Below the pieces are notes generated by a model. That model was given only the letters and a program-made list of their open reading frames with translations. It ran no database searches and had not been told where the DNA came from. This document shows positions 8,352 to 16,774 of a stretch of DNA of 64,000 bases, piece after piece. Source of the stretch: G963701675 sp963701675. GTDB taxonomy: Bacteria > Planctomycetota > Planctomycetia > Gemmatales > Gemmataceae. The stretch lies in assembly GCA_963701675.1 (NCBI GenBank), contig OY969623.1:7192001-7256000 (forward strand). Direction: 5' to 3'. The position numbers and the translations under genes were made by a program. Position 1 is the first letter of the stretch. Each line of letters begins with the position of its first letter.

Positions 8352-9341
8352 TCAAGGAGACGACGCGGTTCCTTCGAGTGTGATCGTCAACGGCGACTGT
8401 CCGGCATGGTTCGTTCGGACCTGGATCTGGCGTTTTGATTCACCGGGCTTTGTCGGCTGCCAGGTGATCGTAATAGTTTGCACGCTCGCTGTCGTCGTCG
8501 GAATCTCCGCCTGAACGCCTTCGCCCAGGCCGTCGATAGCAACAATCTTGAAGGGCTTACTGCCAAGGACATTGACGCGCCGTGTCATTACTTCACCGAC
8601 CTTGATGTCATCGAAGCGCAAATAACTGGGTTTCACGCTGAGAGGCGCTTGGATAACTGCCTCGACGTGAACCGGAACGAGTGGGCTCGCTGGATCATTT
8701 GTCTTTAAGAATACTTCATGTTTGAGTAGCCCGGCCGGCGCGTCAGCGTGGAGACTTGCTTTCATTCGATACCCAACCCGGCCGGGATTTCGGTACATTT
8801 GCTCAACGGCAACATCGACCGGCAATCCGCCCTTCTCGACTTCATTGATTCGCCAATCGAGCGTGCCGGCATATTCGACGTCGATTATTTGCTGAACCGA
8901 TTGGCCGCGCTGCACCACGCCGAAGTTAATTTGGCCCGGGTTGAAAACAACATCGGCCCGGCTATTGGCCTCAACGCGAAGTGTTGCGGTCGAAACATAC
9001 TGGGGGCCAAGCGTGAGATAGATGCTCACGGATTTATGACCGGTGAACTTGTGGGCATCCATCTTTACGTCGAGGTGACCGCTTTCGCGCGGTTGCAGCG
9101 ACTTGGTTGACGGCGTCAAAGTGACACAACCGCACGACGTTCTTACATTGGTAATCTCGACGGGGACGGCCCAGATGTTCGTCAGGGGAAAGCGGTGGTG
9201 CAACTGCGCACCGCGCGGAACGCTGCCGAAGTCGTGAGACGTTGAGCCCTTGAACATCTTGTCGGCCCAGGCGCCGCTTTGTGCACGGGTCGTCGATCCA
9301 TCGAAGGTAAGAACGGCCAACACCAACACCGCGATCCGCAT
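8352..9341 (-). CDS. DUF1573 domain secreted protein
   Basis: The ATG at 9341 was chosen because it opens a signal peptide (MRIAVLVLAVLTFDGSTTRAQ); the frame is open about 50 codons further upstream, but that extension is not signal-like. The DUF1573 core follows: HDFGSVPRGAQLHHRFPLTN, then the diagnostic VRTSCGCVTLTPSTKSLQPRE with a CGC motif. Further ASH/MSP-like beta-sandwich units follow to the C-terminus (for example INFGVVQRGQSVQQIIDVEY and LRFDDIKVGEVMTRRVNV), so the protein is a string of about three Ig-like repeats. DUF1573 proteins are abundant in Planctomycetes and Bacteroidetes and have no settled function. It is separated from the next minus-strand gene by a strong hairpin. Confidence 0.83.
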   Translation of the reverse strand: MRIAVLVLAVLTFDGSTTRAQSGAWADKMFKGSTSHDFGSVPRGAQLHHRFPLTNIWAVPVEITNVRTSCGCVTLTPSTKSLQPRESGHLDVKMDAHKFTGHKSVSIYLTLGPQYVSTATLRVEANSRADVVFNPGQINFGVVQRGQSVQQIIDVEYAGTLDWRINEVEKGGLPVDVAVEQMYRNPGRVGYRMKASLHADAPAGLLKHEVFLKTNDPASPLVPVHVEAVIQAPLSVKPSYLRFDDIKVGEVMTRRVNVLGSKPFKIVAIDGLGEGVQAEIPTTTASVQTITITWQPTKPGESKRQIQVRTNHAGQSPLTITLEGTASSP

Positions 9342-9495
9342 CAGCAATCTCGAAGGAAACTGCGAGAATGGACACTTCCGATTTCCGGCGATTGTAACGG
9401 TTAGGATGAAAGCGGTGAAGACGGGATTCCGCGTGGATGTGGCCCTATGTCGGAAACTAAGCAGACTTGGAACATTGGGCAAGCACTCACGCATC

Positions 9496-9568
9496 GTTTA
9501 GCCGCCGCTCTCGGAGCGGCGTGAGCGTGGCGTTCGCTTGCGCGCCGCTCCGAGAGCGGCGGCTAAAC
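9496..9568. repeat. 26-bp perfect inverted repeat (intergenic hairpin)
   Basis: The arms are 9496-9521 and 9543-9568, perfectly complementary over 26 bases and GC-rich, with a 21-base loop that also begins to pair. The right arm ends one base before the stop of the epimerase gene at 9570, so the RNA hairpin would sit directly after that gene. No T-run follows on either strand, so it does not look like a standard intrinsic terminator. It could block 3' exonucleases, end transcription in a non-canonical way, or be a copy of a dispersed REP/MITE-like palindrome. No second copy was noticed in the window. Confidence 0.85.
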
Positions 9569-9569
9569 A

Positions 9570-10418
9570 TCAAATCGCAGCCGCCCATTTCTCCTTGATG
9601 AATCTCAAACCGTTCACATATACATCTTCCGGACTGGCGTGCAGGTCGCGCCAGACACGAGTCGCCGCTGCAAGATCGGGCATGAACCGGCCAAACGCTT
9701 CGATCGTCAGCCAGCCGTCGTACTTCGCCTTCCGAAGCGCCTTGAATGTCTCATCCCAATGTACCTTTCCCGTGCCTGGAACGCCGCGGTCGTTTTCACT
9801 GATGTGAATATGCACGAGGCAGTCGGCAATGCCGGCAATGGTCTTTTCCACCTCCTTTTCTTCGATGTGGGCGTGAAACGTGTCGTACATGGTTCGGAAG
9901 TTCGGGTGGTTGACTGCGAGAACGAGTGCGCGGGCATCGGCGGCGGTATTCAGGAAATAGCACTCGAACCGATTCAGGTACTCGATGGCAAGCATCACGT
10001 TGTGCGTATGAGCGATTTCTGCGGCCTGGCGGAGGACGTCTGCGGCACGTCGTTTCTCGTCGGCCGTGGGGCCGCTGCCCGAAAACACCGCCAAGGGTGA
10101 GTGGAACGGTCCGGCCATTACGTCGCCACCGACAGCGGCCGTCATTTCAATCGCCCATTTCAGCCGATCGACGGCGGCCTTGCGGATTCCGGCTTCCGGG
10201 CTGATCGGATTGGCATCTGGCGGAACGACCGTCACGGTGGAACACTTGAGTCCTTGGTTGTCGAGTTCCTTCTTCACCGATTGAAAATGCTTGGCATCGC
10301 CTTCGAAAAGTGGCACTTCCACGCCGTCGTAGCCTGTCTTCTTCAACTTTGCCAACACGGGAAAATGATCGCTAGTGACGTGGGTCGTCCACAGAAGAAG
10401 GTTCATTCCGGTTTTCAT
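9570..10418 (-). CDS. Sugar phosphate isomerase/epimerase (xylose isomerase-like TIM barrel)
   Basis: The ATG at 10418 was chosen because GCGGAG lies about eight bases upstream; a few upstream codons are open but have no such site. The protein (about 282 residues) shows the AP-endonuclease-2-like barrel of ketose 3-epimerases and hydroxypyruvate isomerases: LKKTGYDGVEVPLFEG near the N-terminus, metal ligands in LAIEYLNRFECYF (Glu), MYDTFHAHIEE (Asp, His), LVHIHISENDRG (His) and a final WLTIEAFG (Glu). These four positions form the usual Mn/Co site. It lies 45 bases after the Gfo/Idh/MocA gene on the same strand, so the pair probably acts on one sugar or polyol. The substrate cannot be told. 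Confidence 0.85.
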   Translation of the reverse strand: MKTGMNLLLWTTHVTSDHFPVLAKLKKTGYDGVEVPLFEGDAKHFQSVKKELDNQGLKCSTVTVVPPDANPISPEAGIRKAAVDRLKWAIEMTAAVGGDVMAGPFHSPLAVFSGSGPTADEKRRAADVLRQAAEIAHTHNVMLAIEYLNRFECYFLNTAADARALVLAVNHPNFRTMYDTFHAHIEEKEVEKTIAGIADCLVHIHISENDRGVPGTGKVHWDETFKALRKAKYDGWLTIEAFGRFMPDLAAATRVWRDLHASPEDVYVNGLRFIKEKWAAAI

Positions 10419-10463
10419 CAACGTTCTCCGCAAAGCCCACCGAGTGCAATCGGGGGCTTGGAT

Positions 10464-11609
10464 TTAGAATTTCGGAATCGTGACCCGCTCGCCGCCCTTC
10501 ATTGCCGACTCGTGTGCGCAAATTCCCACCATGGTCCAATTGGCCGAGGTCGGCGCGTCAGGAAATGCTGGGCGCTCGCCGCGGATCGCACTTAGAAATG
10601 CGTGTGCAAGATGTGGATGCGAGCCACCGTGCCCGCCACCTTGCAGAAACGACAGGTGCTCGGCGTCCTGAATGGCGGCCGGTTGGGTGAACTTGCGAAT
10701 GGGGTCCGGCAGCAATCTCGCAAAGTCCGGCACCTTGGTTCGTTTGGGGATGTCCGGCTCCGCGATCGGCTTTTCCGTCGAACTCTTCGTGTGAATGATC
10801 GGTTCCTCGTTCTCGACCTGTTGCCACTCGAAACTCTTTTTGCTCCCGGAAACATCGAAACTCTCGCGGTACTGACGTGCGGTGTCGAACAAGCTTCGGG
10901 TAACCTCGGCCACCACATCCGAGCCTTCGATTTTGAAAGTCGCCGTTTCGATCGCGAAGGGACTGTTGTAACGCTTGATGAGGTTTTCCGAAATCCGCCC
11001 CGAACCGTGACAAACGACGCTCTCCGCTAACGCCACCTTTTTTCGAGTGGTCCAGATGGCCAGGCATGGGCTTACACAATGGGTCGCATACCACATCGGT
11101 GGCAGGCCCGGCCAGTAGTTTGGCCAACCATCCATGTCCTGCTGGTGGCTGCCGCGGAGAAATTGAATTCGCCCAAGTTCGCCTTGGTCGTAGAGTTCTT
11201 TGACAAACAAGAACTCGCGGCTGTAGACCACCGTCTCCATCATCATGTAGATTTTGCCCGACTTTCGCTGTTCCTCGACGATCTGCCGGCACTCGTCGAC
11301 GGATGTCCCCATCGGCACCGTGCAGGCGACATGTTTTCCGGCCTTTAATGCGGCGATGGACTGCGGCGCGTGATCCGGAATCGGCGAGTTGATATGGACC
11401 GCGTCGACATTGGGGTCTTTCAGTAGCTCGTCGTAATCAGCGTATCGCTTTCTGATGCCGAACTGTTCGCCGCACTTGTCAAGCTCCGTTCGCGTCCGCC
11501 GGCAGATGGCGTACATTTCGGCATGCGGATGGTTCTGATAGATGGGAATGAACTCGGCGCCAAAACCGAGACCCACAATGGCGACGCGAATCTTGCGGTC
11601 GGTTATCAT
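10464..11609 (-). CDS. Gfo/Idh/MocA family oxidoreductase lacking the canonical EKP motif
   Basis: The ATG at 11609 is preceded by GGAGAAC. The 381-residue protein starts with a Rossmann fold (IRVAIVGLGFGAEFIPIY), continues with DAVHINSPIPDHAPQSIAAL, and has the C-terminal alpha/beta domain typical of NAD(P)-dependent sugar and inositol dehydrogenases. In most members the catalytic lysine sits in a motif CEKP after GKHV; here the stretch reads GKHVACTVPMGTSVDECR, so the lysine is replaced. A subgroup with this change may exist in planctomycetes, and such proteins may use another catalytic residue or another reaction. It is first in a two-gene unit with the epimerase at 9570. Confidence 0.85.
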   Translation of the reverse strand: MITDRKIRVAIVGLGFGAEFIPIYQNHPHAEMYAICRRTRTELDKCGEQFGIRKRYADYDELLKDPNVDAVHINSPIPDHAPQSIAALKAGKHVACTVPMGTSVDECRQIVEEQRKSGKIYMMMETVVYSREFLFVKELYDQGELGRIQFLRGSHQQDMDGWPNYWPGLPPMWYATHCVSPCLAIWTTRKKVALAESVVCHGSGRISENLIKRYNSPFAIETATFKIEGSDVVAEVTRSLFDTARQYRESFDVSGSKKSFEWQQVENEEPIIHTKSSTEKPIAEPDIPKRTKVPDFARLLPDPIRKFTQPAAIQDAEHLSFLQGGGHGGSHPHLAHAFLSAIRGERPAFPDAPTSANWTMVGICAHESAMKGGERVTIPKF

Positions 11610-11690
11610 GAAGCGTTCTCCATAGGTCGATGTCGGTAGTCGGACGTATTCTATCCGGCGAGCCGAGGGGCGTTAGCCCCCGGAGCAACC

Positions 11691-12515
11691 ATGGAACAAA
11701 TCAACTCCCGTTCCATCGTCAGTTCGGCGACCGGTTTCATTCGCCGAGGTGGCTTCGATTGGACGTGCAACCCGTACGTTGGCTGCTCGTTCGGGTGCAC
11801 CTACTGTTACGCCATGTTCCTGCCGCAGAACCGCCGCCCAAAGGAGGATTGGGGCAAGTGGTTCCAGGCAAAGATCAACGCCGTGGAGCTGGCCCATAAA
11901 CAGGCGCCGAAAGTCGCCGGCCAGGCGGTTTACATGTCCAGCGTGACCGATCCCTATTTGCCCGCCGAACGGAGCCTGCGACTTTCGCGCGGCATCTTGG
12001 AGGCGCTCCTGCCGCATCAGCCGCGATTGCTTATTCAGACTCGCGGACCGCTGGTCGTGCGCGACATCGATTTGCTCAAGCAGTTTAAGGCCGTGCGTGT
12101 GAACATTTCGATTCCTACTGATAGCGAAGAAGTGCGGAAGACGTTCGAACCGAAAGCTCCGCGTCTGGATAAGCGCTGGCAGGCGGTCGACCAACTACGC
12201 GCTGCGGGTGTGCCGGTCGGAATCTGCGTGACGCCGATGTTGCCTTTGGAGAATGTGGAGGGGTTTGTAGATCGATTGTCGGATTTTCAGCCGGACGTCT
12301 TGGTCGTTCAGGACTTCCACGACAGCGGCGGTGGTTTTGGCGCCGATACCGGAGCCGAAGCGCGGCGACTTCTCTCTAAATCGAATTCCTATCCAGCACG
12401 GTATAGCGATTTCAAAGACCGACTTAGACGGTGCGCCAGGGTTTACGAAGGAGAATCGGGTTTTTTCCCGCCGGGGGAAACTGAATCGCTGTGCTCCAAG
12501 TGCGCCATGAGCTGA
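11691..12515 (+). CDS. Radical SAM protein of the spore-photoproduct-lyase-like (Rv2578c) type
   Basis: The protein of 274 residues has the radical SAM cysteine motif near residue 30 in the variant form CSFGCTYCYA, preceded by WTCNPYVGC. Cx3CxxC binds a [4Fe-4S] cluster that cleaves S-adenosylmethionine. The following segments (YMSSVTDPYLPAERSLRLSRG, LLIQTRGPLVVRDID, VRVNISIPTDSEEVRKTFEP, GICVTPMLPLENVEGF) match the SPL-family radical SAM group of uncharacterised enzymes, sometimes called Rv2578c-like. It is the only plus-strand gene between two minus-strand sugar clusters, with an ATG at 11691 and CGGAG six bases upstream. The substrate is unknown; DNA photoproduct repair should not be assumed. 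Confidence 0.85.
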   Translation: MEQINSRSIVSSATGFIRRGGFDWTCNPYVGCSFGCTYCYAMFLPQNRRPKEDWGKWFQAKINAVELAHKQAPKVAGQAVYMSSVTDPYLPAERSLRLSRGILEALLPHQPRLLIQTRGPLVVRDIDLLKQFKAVRVNISIPTDSEEVRKTFEPKAPRLDKRWQAVDQLRAAGVPVGICVTPMLPLENVEGFVDRLSDFQPDVLVVQDFHDSGGGFGADTGAEARRLLSKSNSYPARYSDFKDRLRRCARVYEGESGFFPPGETESLCSKCAMS

Positions 12516-12553
12516 TCGATCTTTTTTCTGTTGCAGCCCGATTCGCAATCACG

Positions 12554-13687
12554 CTAGATCGTTACCCACTCGTTCGTTCGCGCCGACTCCAGCACCGCGT
12601 CGCAAACCCGTTGCGTCCGCAGCGCATCACGGAAATCCGGCATGGCGGGTTTGCCGTCGGAAAGACCGTTGAAGAAGTCGGCCAATTGGTGCACGAAGCT
12701 GTGCTCATATCCGATCTGCAGGCCTGGCACCCACCAATTGCCCATATAGGGGTGGTCGCCATCGGTGACATGAATCGTGCGCCAGCCGCGGACGATGCCT
12801 TGGTCGCGGTGGTCGAAGTATTGCAGCCGGTGCAGGTCGTGTAGGTCCCAAAAGATAGACGCGTGCTCGCCGTTGATTTCGAAGGTGTACAGCGCTTTGT
12901 GCCCACGCGCATAGCGAGTGGATTCGAATGTCGCCAGCGAACCATTGTCAAATCGGGCAAGGAATGCACACGCATCGTCGATTCCGACTTTTTCCACTTG
13001 GCCCGTGAGATTGTGCTGCCGTTCTTTTACGAACGTCTCAGTCATGGCGTTGACGTTGCGAATCTCGCCGTTGAGCCATAGGGCGGTGTCGATGCAATGA
13101 GCCAGCAGGTCGCCGGTGACGCCGCTGCCCGCCGCTGCGACGTCGAGCCGCCACAACCCTGTGCCGCCTTGGGGTAATTCCGGGCTGATGGTCCAATCCT
13201 GTAAGAACTTCGCGCGATAGTGATAAATCCGGCCGAGTTTGCCGTCGTCGATCAACTGCTTTGCCAACGTGACCGCCGGAATGCGGCGGTAGTTGTACCA
13301 AACCATGTTCGGAACGGTTGCTTTCTCGACGGCGTCGACCATTTTCTGGCCTTCCGGGCCATTCATCGCCAGGGGTTTTTCGCAAAGGACCATCTTACCG
13401 TTCTTCGCCACCGCCAGGGCAATTTCCGCGTGCATGTTATTGGGCGCGCAGATGTCGACGAGGTCAATATCCTTGCGTTCGACGAGTTTTTGCCAATCGG
13501 ATTCGATCGACTCGTAGCCCCACTGGTCGGCGAACGACTTGGCGTTGTCGGTGTTGCGGGCACAAACCGCTTTGAGAACGGGTCGGTACTTGAGATCGAA
13601 GAAGTTGTTGACTTTGCGGTAGGCGTTGGAATGGGCACGGCCCATGAAACCGTAGCCGATCATGCCGACGTTCAATGGCTTAAGCAT
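12554..13687 (-). CDS. Gfo/Idh/MocA family oxidoreductase
   Basis: This 377-residue protein has an N-terminal Rossmann fold (LNVGMIGYGFMGRAHSNAY), the DIVDICAPN-like strand (IDLVDICAPNNMHAEIAL) and the canonical catalytic EKP motif in MVLCEKPLAMNGPEG. The C-terminal domain contains GGTGLWRLDVAAAGSGVTGDL followed by ALWL, typical of inositol or sugar dehydrogenases of this family. Unlike the paralogue at 10464 it keeps the lysine. It is the last gene of a three-gene unit with the epimerase (20 bases upstream) and the cupin-like protein, all read from about 16.0 kb toward 12.5 kb. It converges with the radical SAM gene. Confidence 0.9.
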   Translation of the reverse strand: MLKPLNVGMIGYGFMGRAHSNAYRKVNNFFDLKYRPVLKAVCARNTDNAKSFADQWGYESIESDWQKLVERKDIDLVDICAPNNMHAEIALAVAKNGKMVLCEKPLAMNGPEGQKMVDAVEKATVPNMVWYNYRRIPAVTLAKQLIDDGKLGRIYHYRAKFLQDWTISPELPQGGTGLWRLDVAAAGSGVTGDLLAHCIDTALWLNGEIRNVNAMTETFVKERQHNLTGQVEKVGIDDACAFLARFDNGSLATFESTRYARGHKALYTFEINGEHASIFWDLHDLHRLQYFDHRDQGIVRGWRTIHVTDGDHPYMGNWWVPGLQIGYEHSFVHQLADFFNGLSDGKPAMPDFRDALRTQRVCDAVLESARTNEWVTI

Positions 13688-13707
13688 ACAATCACTCGAT
13701 CAGGACC

Positions 13708-14634
13708 TCAGCTTGACGCATACCTTTGCCGCATCATATCGAGAAACCGCTTGCTATCTGCCGTCAGATCCCAGGCGTTCGGCCAGAAGCACAGGTCGAC
13801 GCACCACCAGTCGTTCGGCACGCCGGCCTGGTTCAGTGCTGGAATGAGCCTATCAAAATCCAAAGCTCCGGTACCGAACGGATTGTGCGTGCTCGTCTGG
13901 TGTTCGTTCAGCGAGCCGTCACTATCGATCAAGTGAACGTGCGTGATTTTTCCTTTTAGTTTCTCCAACAACTCCAGGGCGCCGCCCTTGAGAATTTCTA
14001 TTTCGCCGACCTGGTTGGCGCCCACAGCCGCGCACATGTGGGCATGGCAAGTGTCAAACAACACGCCGAAATTCGGATTTCCTTTGGCTCGGACGCCATC
14101 GACGATTTGCAGGATGTCCGAGGGTTTGTTGAACGCGAAACCGGGCTCGAACTCCCAGCACACGTTCATGCCGTAGTCGGCGGCTATCTTGCTGCACTTA
14201 TCCCACACCGCGACGAGACGTTGAACGCCGAGCTTTGGGTCCATTTCTGAGGCCTGAAATGCCTGTGGCGTTTCAACGGTGTCGACGCGAATCGTTTTGA
14301 TTCCCAGTTCCGAGGCGAATACCGTGTAACCGAGAAACGCCGAAACGTACGGCGTTGGATTCTCGTCGAGGATAGACGGCCCAGGTTTCTTGAAGCTCCA
14401 CAGGTCCACGGCAATGCCGGAGAATTCCAAACCGTGGTCGGCGACTTCTTTCTTGAGTTTCTGTCTTGCCGCCTTGGTAGGGTGCGACCAGGGTGTCGGA
14501 TGGTCGCCGAAGCTGCCCAGCTCGACGCCGTCGTAGCCGAGATCCTGGAGCATGTGCACGACTTGGTGGAAGTCGTTGGTCGGCTTCTCCTGATTAAAAA
14601 GGTAGGCCCAACTCCCGATGGAGAGCTTTTTCAT
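13708..14634 (-). CDS. Sugar phosphate isomerase/epimerase (xylose isomerase-like TIM barrel)
   Basis: The ATG at 14634 is preceded by GGAGAAAAGG, so the 308-residue form starting MKKLSIGSWAYLF is preferred to the longer frame. Barrel features are LGYDGVELGSFG near the N-terminus, CWEFEPGFAF (metal-binding Glu), FGVLFDTCHAHM (Asp and His), and ITHVHLIDSDGSLNE (His). A C-terminal NDWWCVDLCFWPNAWDL segment takes the place of the usual final Glu motif, so one metal ligand is not obvious. It sits between the cupin-like gene (25 bases upstream) and the Gfo/Idh/MocA gene, so the three probably form one catabolic operon. The substrate is not identifiable. Confidence 0.85.
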   Translation of the reverse strand: MKKLSIGSWAYLFNQEKPTNDFHQVVHMLQDLGYDGVELGSFGDHPTPWSHPTKAARQKLKKEVADHGLEFSGIAVDLWSFKKPGPSILDENPTPYVSAFLGYTVFASELGIKTIRVDTVETPQAFQASEMDPKLGVQRLVAVWDKCSKIAADYGMNVCWEFEPGFAFNKPSDILQIVDGVRAKGNPNFGVLFDTCHAHMCAAVGANQVGEIEILKGGALELLEKLKGKITHVHLIDSDGSLNEHQTSTHNPFGTGALDFDRLIPALNQAGVPNDWWCVDLCFWPNAWDLTADSKRFLDMMRQRYASS

Positions 14635-14659
14635 CGTCCTTTTCTCCTCCGAAAAGTCG

Positions 14660-15829
14660 TCACGCTCTGCGCTTGTAGTCACCGACTCGCGGCGCGTGCG
14701 GGTTGGTGTCCGGCCCGAAGTACCGCAGGGTGACTAACGGCTCGCTCCCCGTGTTGTCGAGCACAACCCCTTCTCGGGCCGCATCGTAGCACACGAACAC
14801 CTCGTCTTCGGTCAGCTCACCGTAGCGGATCATGGCGGGCGTTTGTAGTCGCTGTTTTCCGATCCATCCACTGCCTTGGACGGCGACGAGGCCGTACGCG
14901 CCGTTATCGCGAATCGTCACTTTGACGCCCGGATCAACGGTGAGTTCCTTCGCGCTAAAGAGTTCCTGGCCGTCGAATTTTCCATAGACCACCCAGCGGT
15001 CCACATATCCTTGGCTCGCGGAATCGGATACGGGAATTGGTTCCAGGTAATGGTTGTCTTTGAAGTTTGGGTCGACGTTGGCCGCCCAATCGAGTTGATC
15101 CACCAGATACTCGAGGTCGTGATTTCGATCCTCGGGTACATCCTTCACGAGCAGGTCCCAGGGCACGGGTCGGCCATCGACCATTGATTGGTACATGGCA
15201 AACACGTCCGAACCCCACTGGGGCTCGTAAGTCACGAATGAACCGGGTGCGTGGAGGACGCATGGCGGTACGATCCAACCGCTGCCGGGTTTTAGGCGGT
15301 ATGCACGACTAAGATCGAGGATGCCGTTGTCTCCATCATTCCAACGTTCAAGGCAATGACGGATGTCCGCCTTAGTCGTGCCGGGTTCAAGTCCAAAAAA
15401 CGTGTACGGGAAACTGTTGCCGGTGTTGTTCAATTGCGGCGGGAAGTAGTACGCTTCCGGCTTGCCTTGCTCACCGATGAGGGCGGCCTGGGCGTTGCTC
15501 TGATGCATATGGTGGGGGATCGGCCCTGCGTTGTCGAAGAACTTACTGTAAACCGGCCAGCGCTGGTACCTATCCCAAATCGTCGGACCGACGATTCGAG
15601 CGCCCTCCTGCTCGACGGCATCTCTTAGGGCGAAAACGCGCTTGCCTTTGTGGACAACATAACTGAGGCCTTCGTCCTCCGGCGCGCCTTCGTTTGCGGC
15701 CTGCGTCGTCGAGGACAGCCAGCGCTCATCAATACCACCTCGATTTGCTCCCAGTGCGTAAATGTCCTGCGGCGCCAGTTTCAACCTGCGCCCCGGCGTG
15801 AGGAACGATCGCGGAACCCAGGTCGGCAC
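14660..15829 (-). CDS. Cupin-like / phosphomannose-isomerase-like hypothetical protein
   Basis: The frame of 389 codons contains segments typical of double cupins: AGPIPHHMHQSNAQAAL with a cluster of histidines that could bind metal, GSGWIVPPCVLHAPGSFVTYEPQWGSD as the second cupin strand set, and a C-terminal beta-rich part (SAKELTVDPGVKVTIRDNGAYGLVAVQGSG). It resembles type I mannose-6-phosphate isomerase-like proteins found next to epimerases in planctomycetes, but the family is not certain. The listed first codon is a GTG in the middle of conserved-looking sequence (RFGKRYRAVV runs into PTWVPRSFLTPGRRLKL), so the real start is very likely upstream at 15996 in another frame. It is the first gene of a three-gene unit. 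Confidence 0.7.
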   Translation of the reverse strand: MPTWVPRSFLTPGRRLKLAPQDIYALGANRGGIDERWLSSTTQAANEGAPEDEGLSYVVHKGKRVFALRDAVEQEGARIVGPTIWDRYQRWPVYSKFFDNAGPIPHHMHQSNAQAALIGEQGKPEAYYFPPQLNNTGNSFPYTFFGLEPGTTKADIRHCLERWNDGDNGILDLSRAYRLKPGSGWIVPPCVLHAPGSFVTYEPQWGSDVFAMYQSMVDGRPVPWDLLVKDVPEDRNHDLEYLVDQLDWAANVDPNFKDNHYLEPIPVSDSASQGYVDRWVVYGKFDGQELFSAKELTVDPGVKVTIRDNGAYGLVAVQGSGWIGKQRLQTPAMIRYGELTEDEVFVCYDAAREGVVLDNTGSEPLVTLRYFGPDTNPHAPRVGDYKRRA

Positions 15830-15996
15830 AACCGCACGATACCGTTTGCCGAATCGATCACGTGCCGCACCGACACTGTGTCAAGCCGTGGAGCGGCAGG
15901 TGTTTGCTTGGTCGGCTTCGACCGTTTGTTCCGCACATTCCGTACATTCCGTAACGGCTTTTTCTTAGGCTTCATCACGCGGGATTTCTTTGCCAT
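15781..15996 (-). CDS. Probable N-terminal segment of the cupin-like protein, in a shifted frame
   Basis: An ATG at 15996 has AGGAG about nine bases upstream, better than any start in the 14660-15829 frame. The peptide is strongly basic (MAKKSRVMKPKKKPLRNVR and on to RNKRSKPTK). The RNVRNVRNK part is encoded by a short direct repeat of the unit CATTCCGTA on the plus strand at about 15,935-15,955. In the cupin frame the sequence is blocked by a TGA at 15881-15883, but is open and convincing just after it. A one-base shift between about 15850 and 15880 would join the two into a protein of about 445 residues. The basic tail has no obvious role. Confidence 0.4.
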   Translation of the reverse strand: MAKKSRVMKPKKKPLRNVRNVRNKRSKPTKQTPAAPRLDTVSVRHVIDSANGIVRLCRPGFRDRSSRRGAG

Positions 15997-16356
15997 TCCA
16001 TTCAGCTCCTAGCAGTGCGGCTTGCCGGCATCGCGGCCGCTTTTCTGGGGTTAGATGACGAATAGTATAGAAATCCCATCGCTTTTCAGTTGTGAATTTA
16101 CATGCGACTGTGGCCTCATCGAATTCCCTTCCGTCCCCAGAAACGGCTGAGATCGAATAGAATCGGCGGCGTTACTCATGTTCTGATAAGGAGTTGCGTT
16201 AATCTGCTGTCGCCCGAAACGGGACGCCTTCTGCGAATTTCACTTGGGACTCTTCAAGAACGCCACACCAGAGGCGAACTAACTGGTGGCAGCAGCGTCT
16301 AGTGAGGTAACAGGGTTTGTGTATTTCTGACGTGAAGTCGGCAGAGGAGTCGAGTC
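15997..16356. other. Intergenic region between divergent genes
   Basis: About 360 bases separate the start of the cupin operon (minus) from the pseudo-receiver gene (plus). Both should be transcribed outward from here, so promoters are expected, but I saw no convincing -35/-10 pair. The small open frames in it lack ribosome-binding sites and known domains. A ribosome-binding site (GAGGAG) lies just before 16357. Confidence 0.4.
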
Positions 16357-16761
16357 ATGATGGCCACACCAAGGGAACCGATCGCAACACGTCCCCAATT
16401 GCTTATCGCACATCCCTCGGCCGAATACGTCCGTTCCGTGTGTCGGCATTATCAAGGCCTTGGGTGGGACACGCATCAAACGGAAACTGCGCGCAAAGCG
16501 CGCGTTCTCGCTCGAACCGTGGCGCCGACTGTCGTTGTGCTGGCGATCGAACTCCCGGATGAAAGCGGTTGGCTGACGTGTGATAAAATCCTGCTGGATC
16601 GACCCCGCCAGAAGGTCGTGTTAATCACCGACTACACCAAGCAGGCGAATCAATGTTTCGCGGAATTCGTCGGTGCAGCGGCGTTGGTGCACGAGGAAGC
16701 TGGCGTCGAGGGACTAGCGGCCGAAGTCGGTAGCCGCTTAACATGCAGCTTGGCTTCTTAG
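16357..16761 (+). CDS. Stand-alone pseudo-receiver (response regulator receiver-like) protein
   Basis: The ATG at 16357 has GAGGAG eight bases upstream. The 134 residues follow the CheY pattern: strand LLIAHPSAEYVRSV, a helix, strand VVVLAIELPDESGW, strand KVVLITDYT, and ALVHEEAGVEGLAAEV at the end. All phosphorylation residues are changed. The N-terminal acidic pair is replaced (AHPSAE), the phospho-acceptor Asp is Ala 63 (LAIELPDESG instead of LDIELPDESG), and the conserved Lys is replaced by Glu in VHEE. The fold is probably kept but phosphotransfer should be impossible, so it may act by protein binding. No kinase or output domain adjoins. The GG-rich loop and LPDESG turn make the family call firm. 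Confidence 0.75.
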   Translation: MMATPREPIATRPQLLIAHPSAEYVRSVCRHYQGLGWDTHQTETARKARVLARTVAPTVVVLAIELPDESGWLTCDKILLDRPRQKVVLITDYTKQANQCFAEFVGAAALVHEEAGVEGLAAEVGSRLTCSLAS

Positions 16762-16774
16762 TGCGCCGTCGTGC

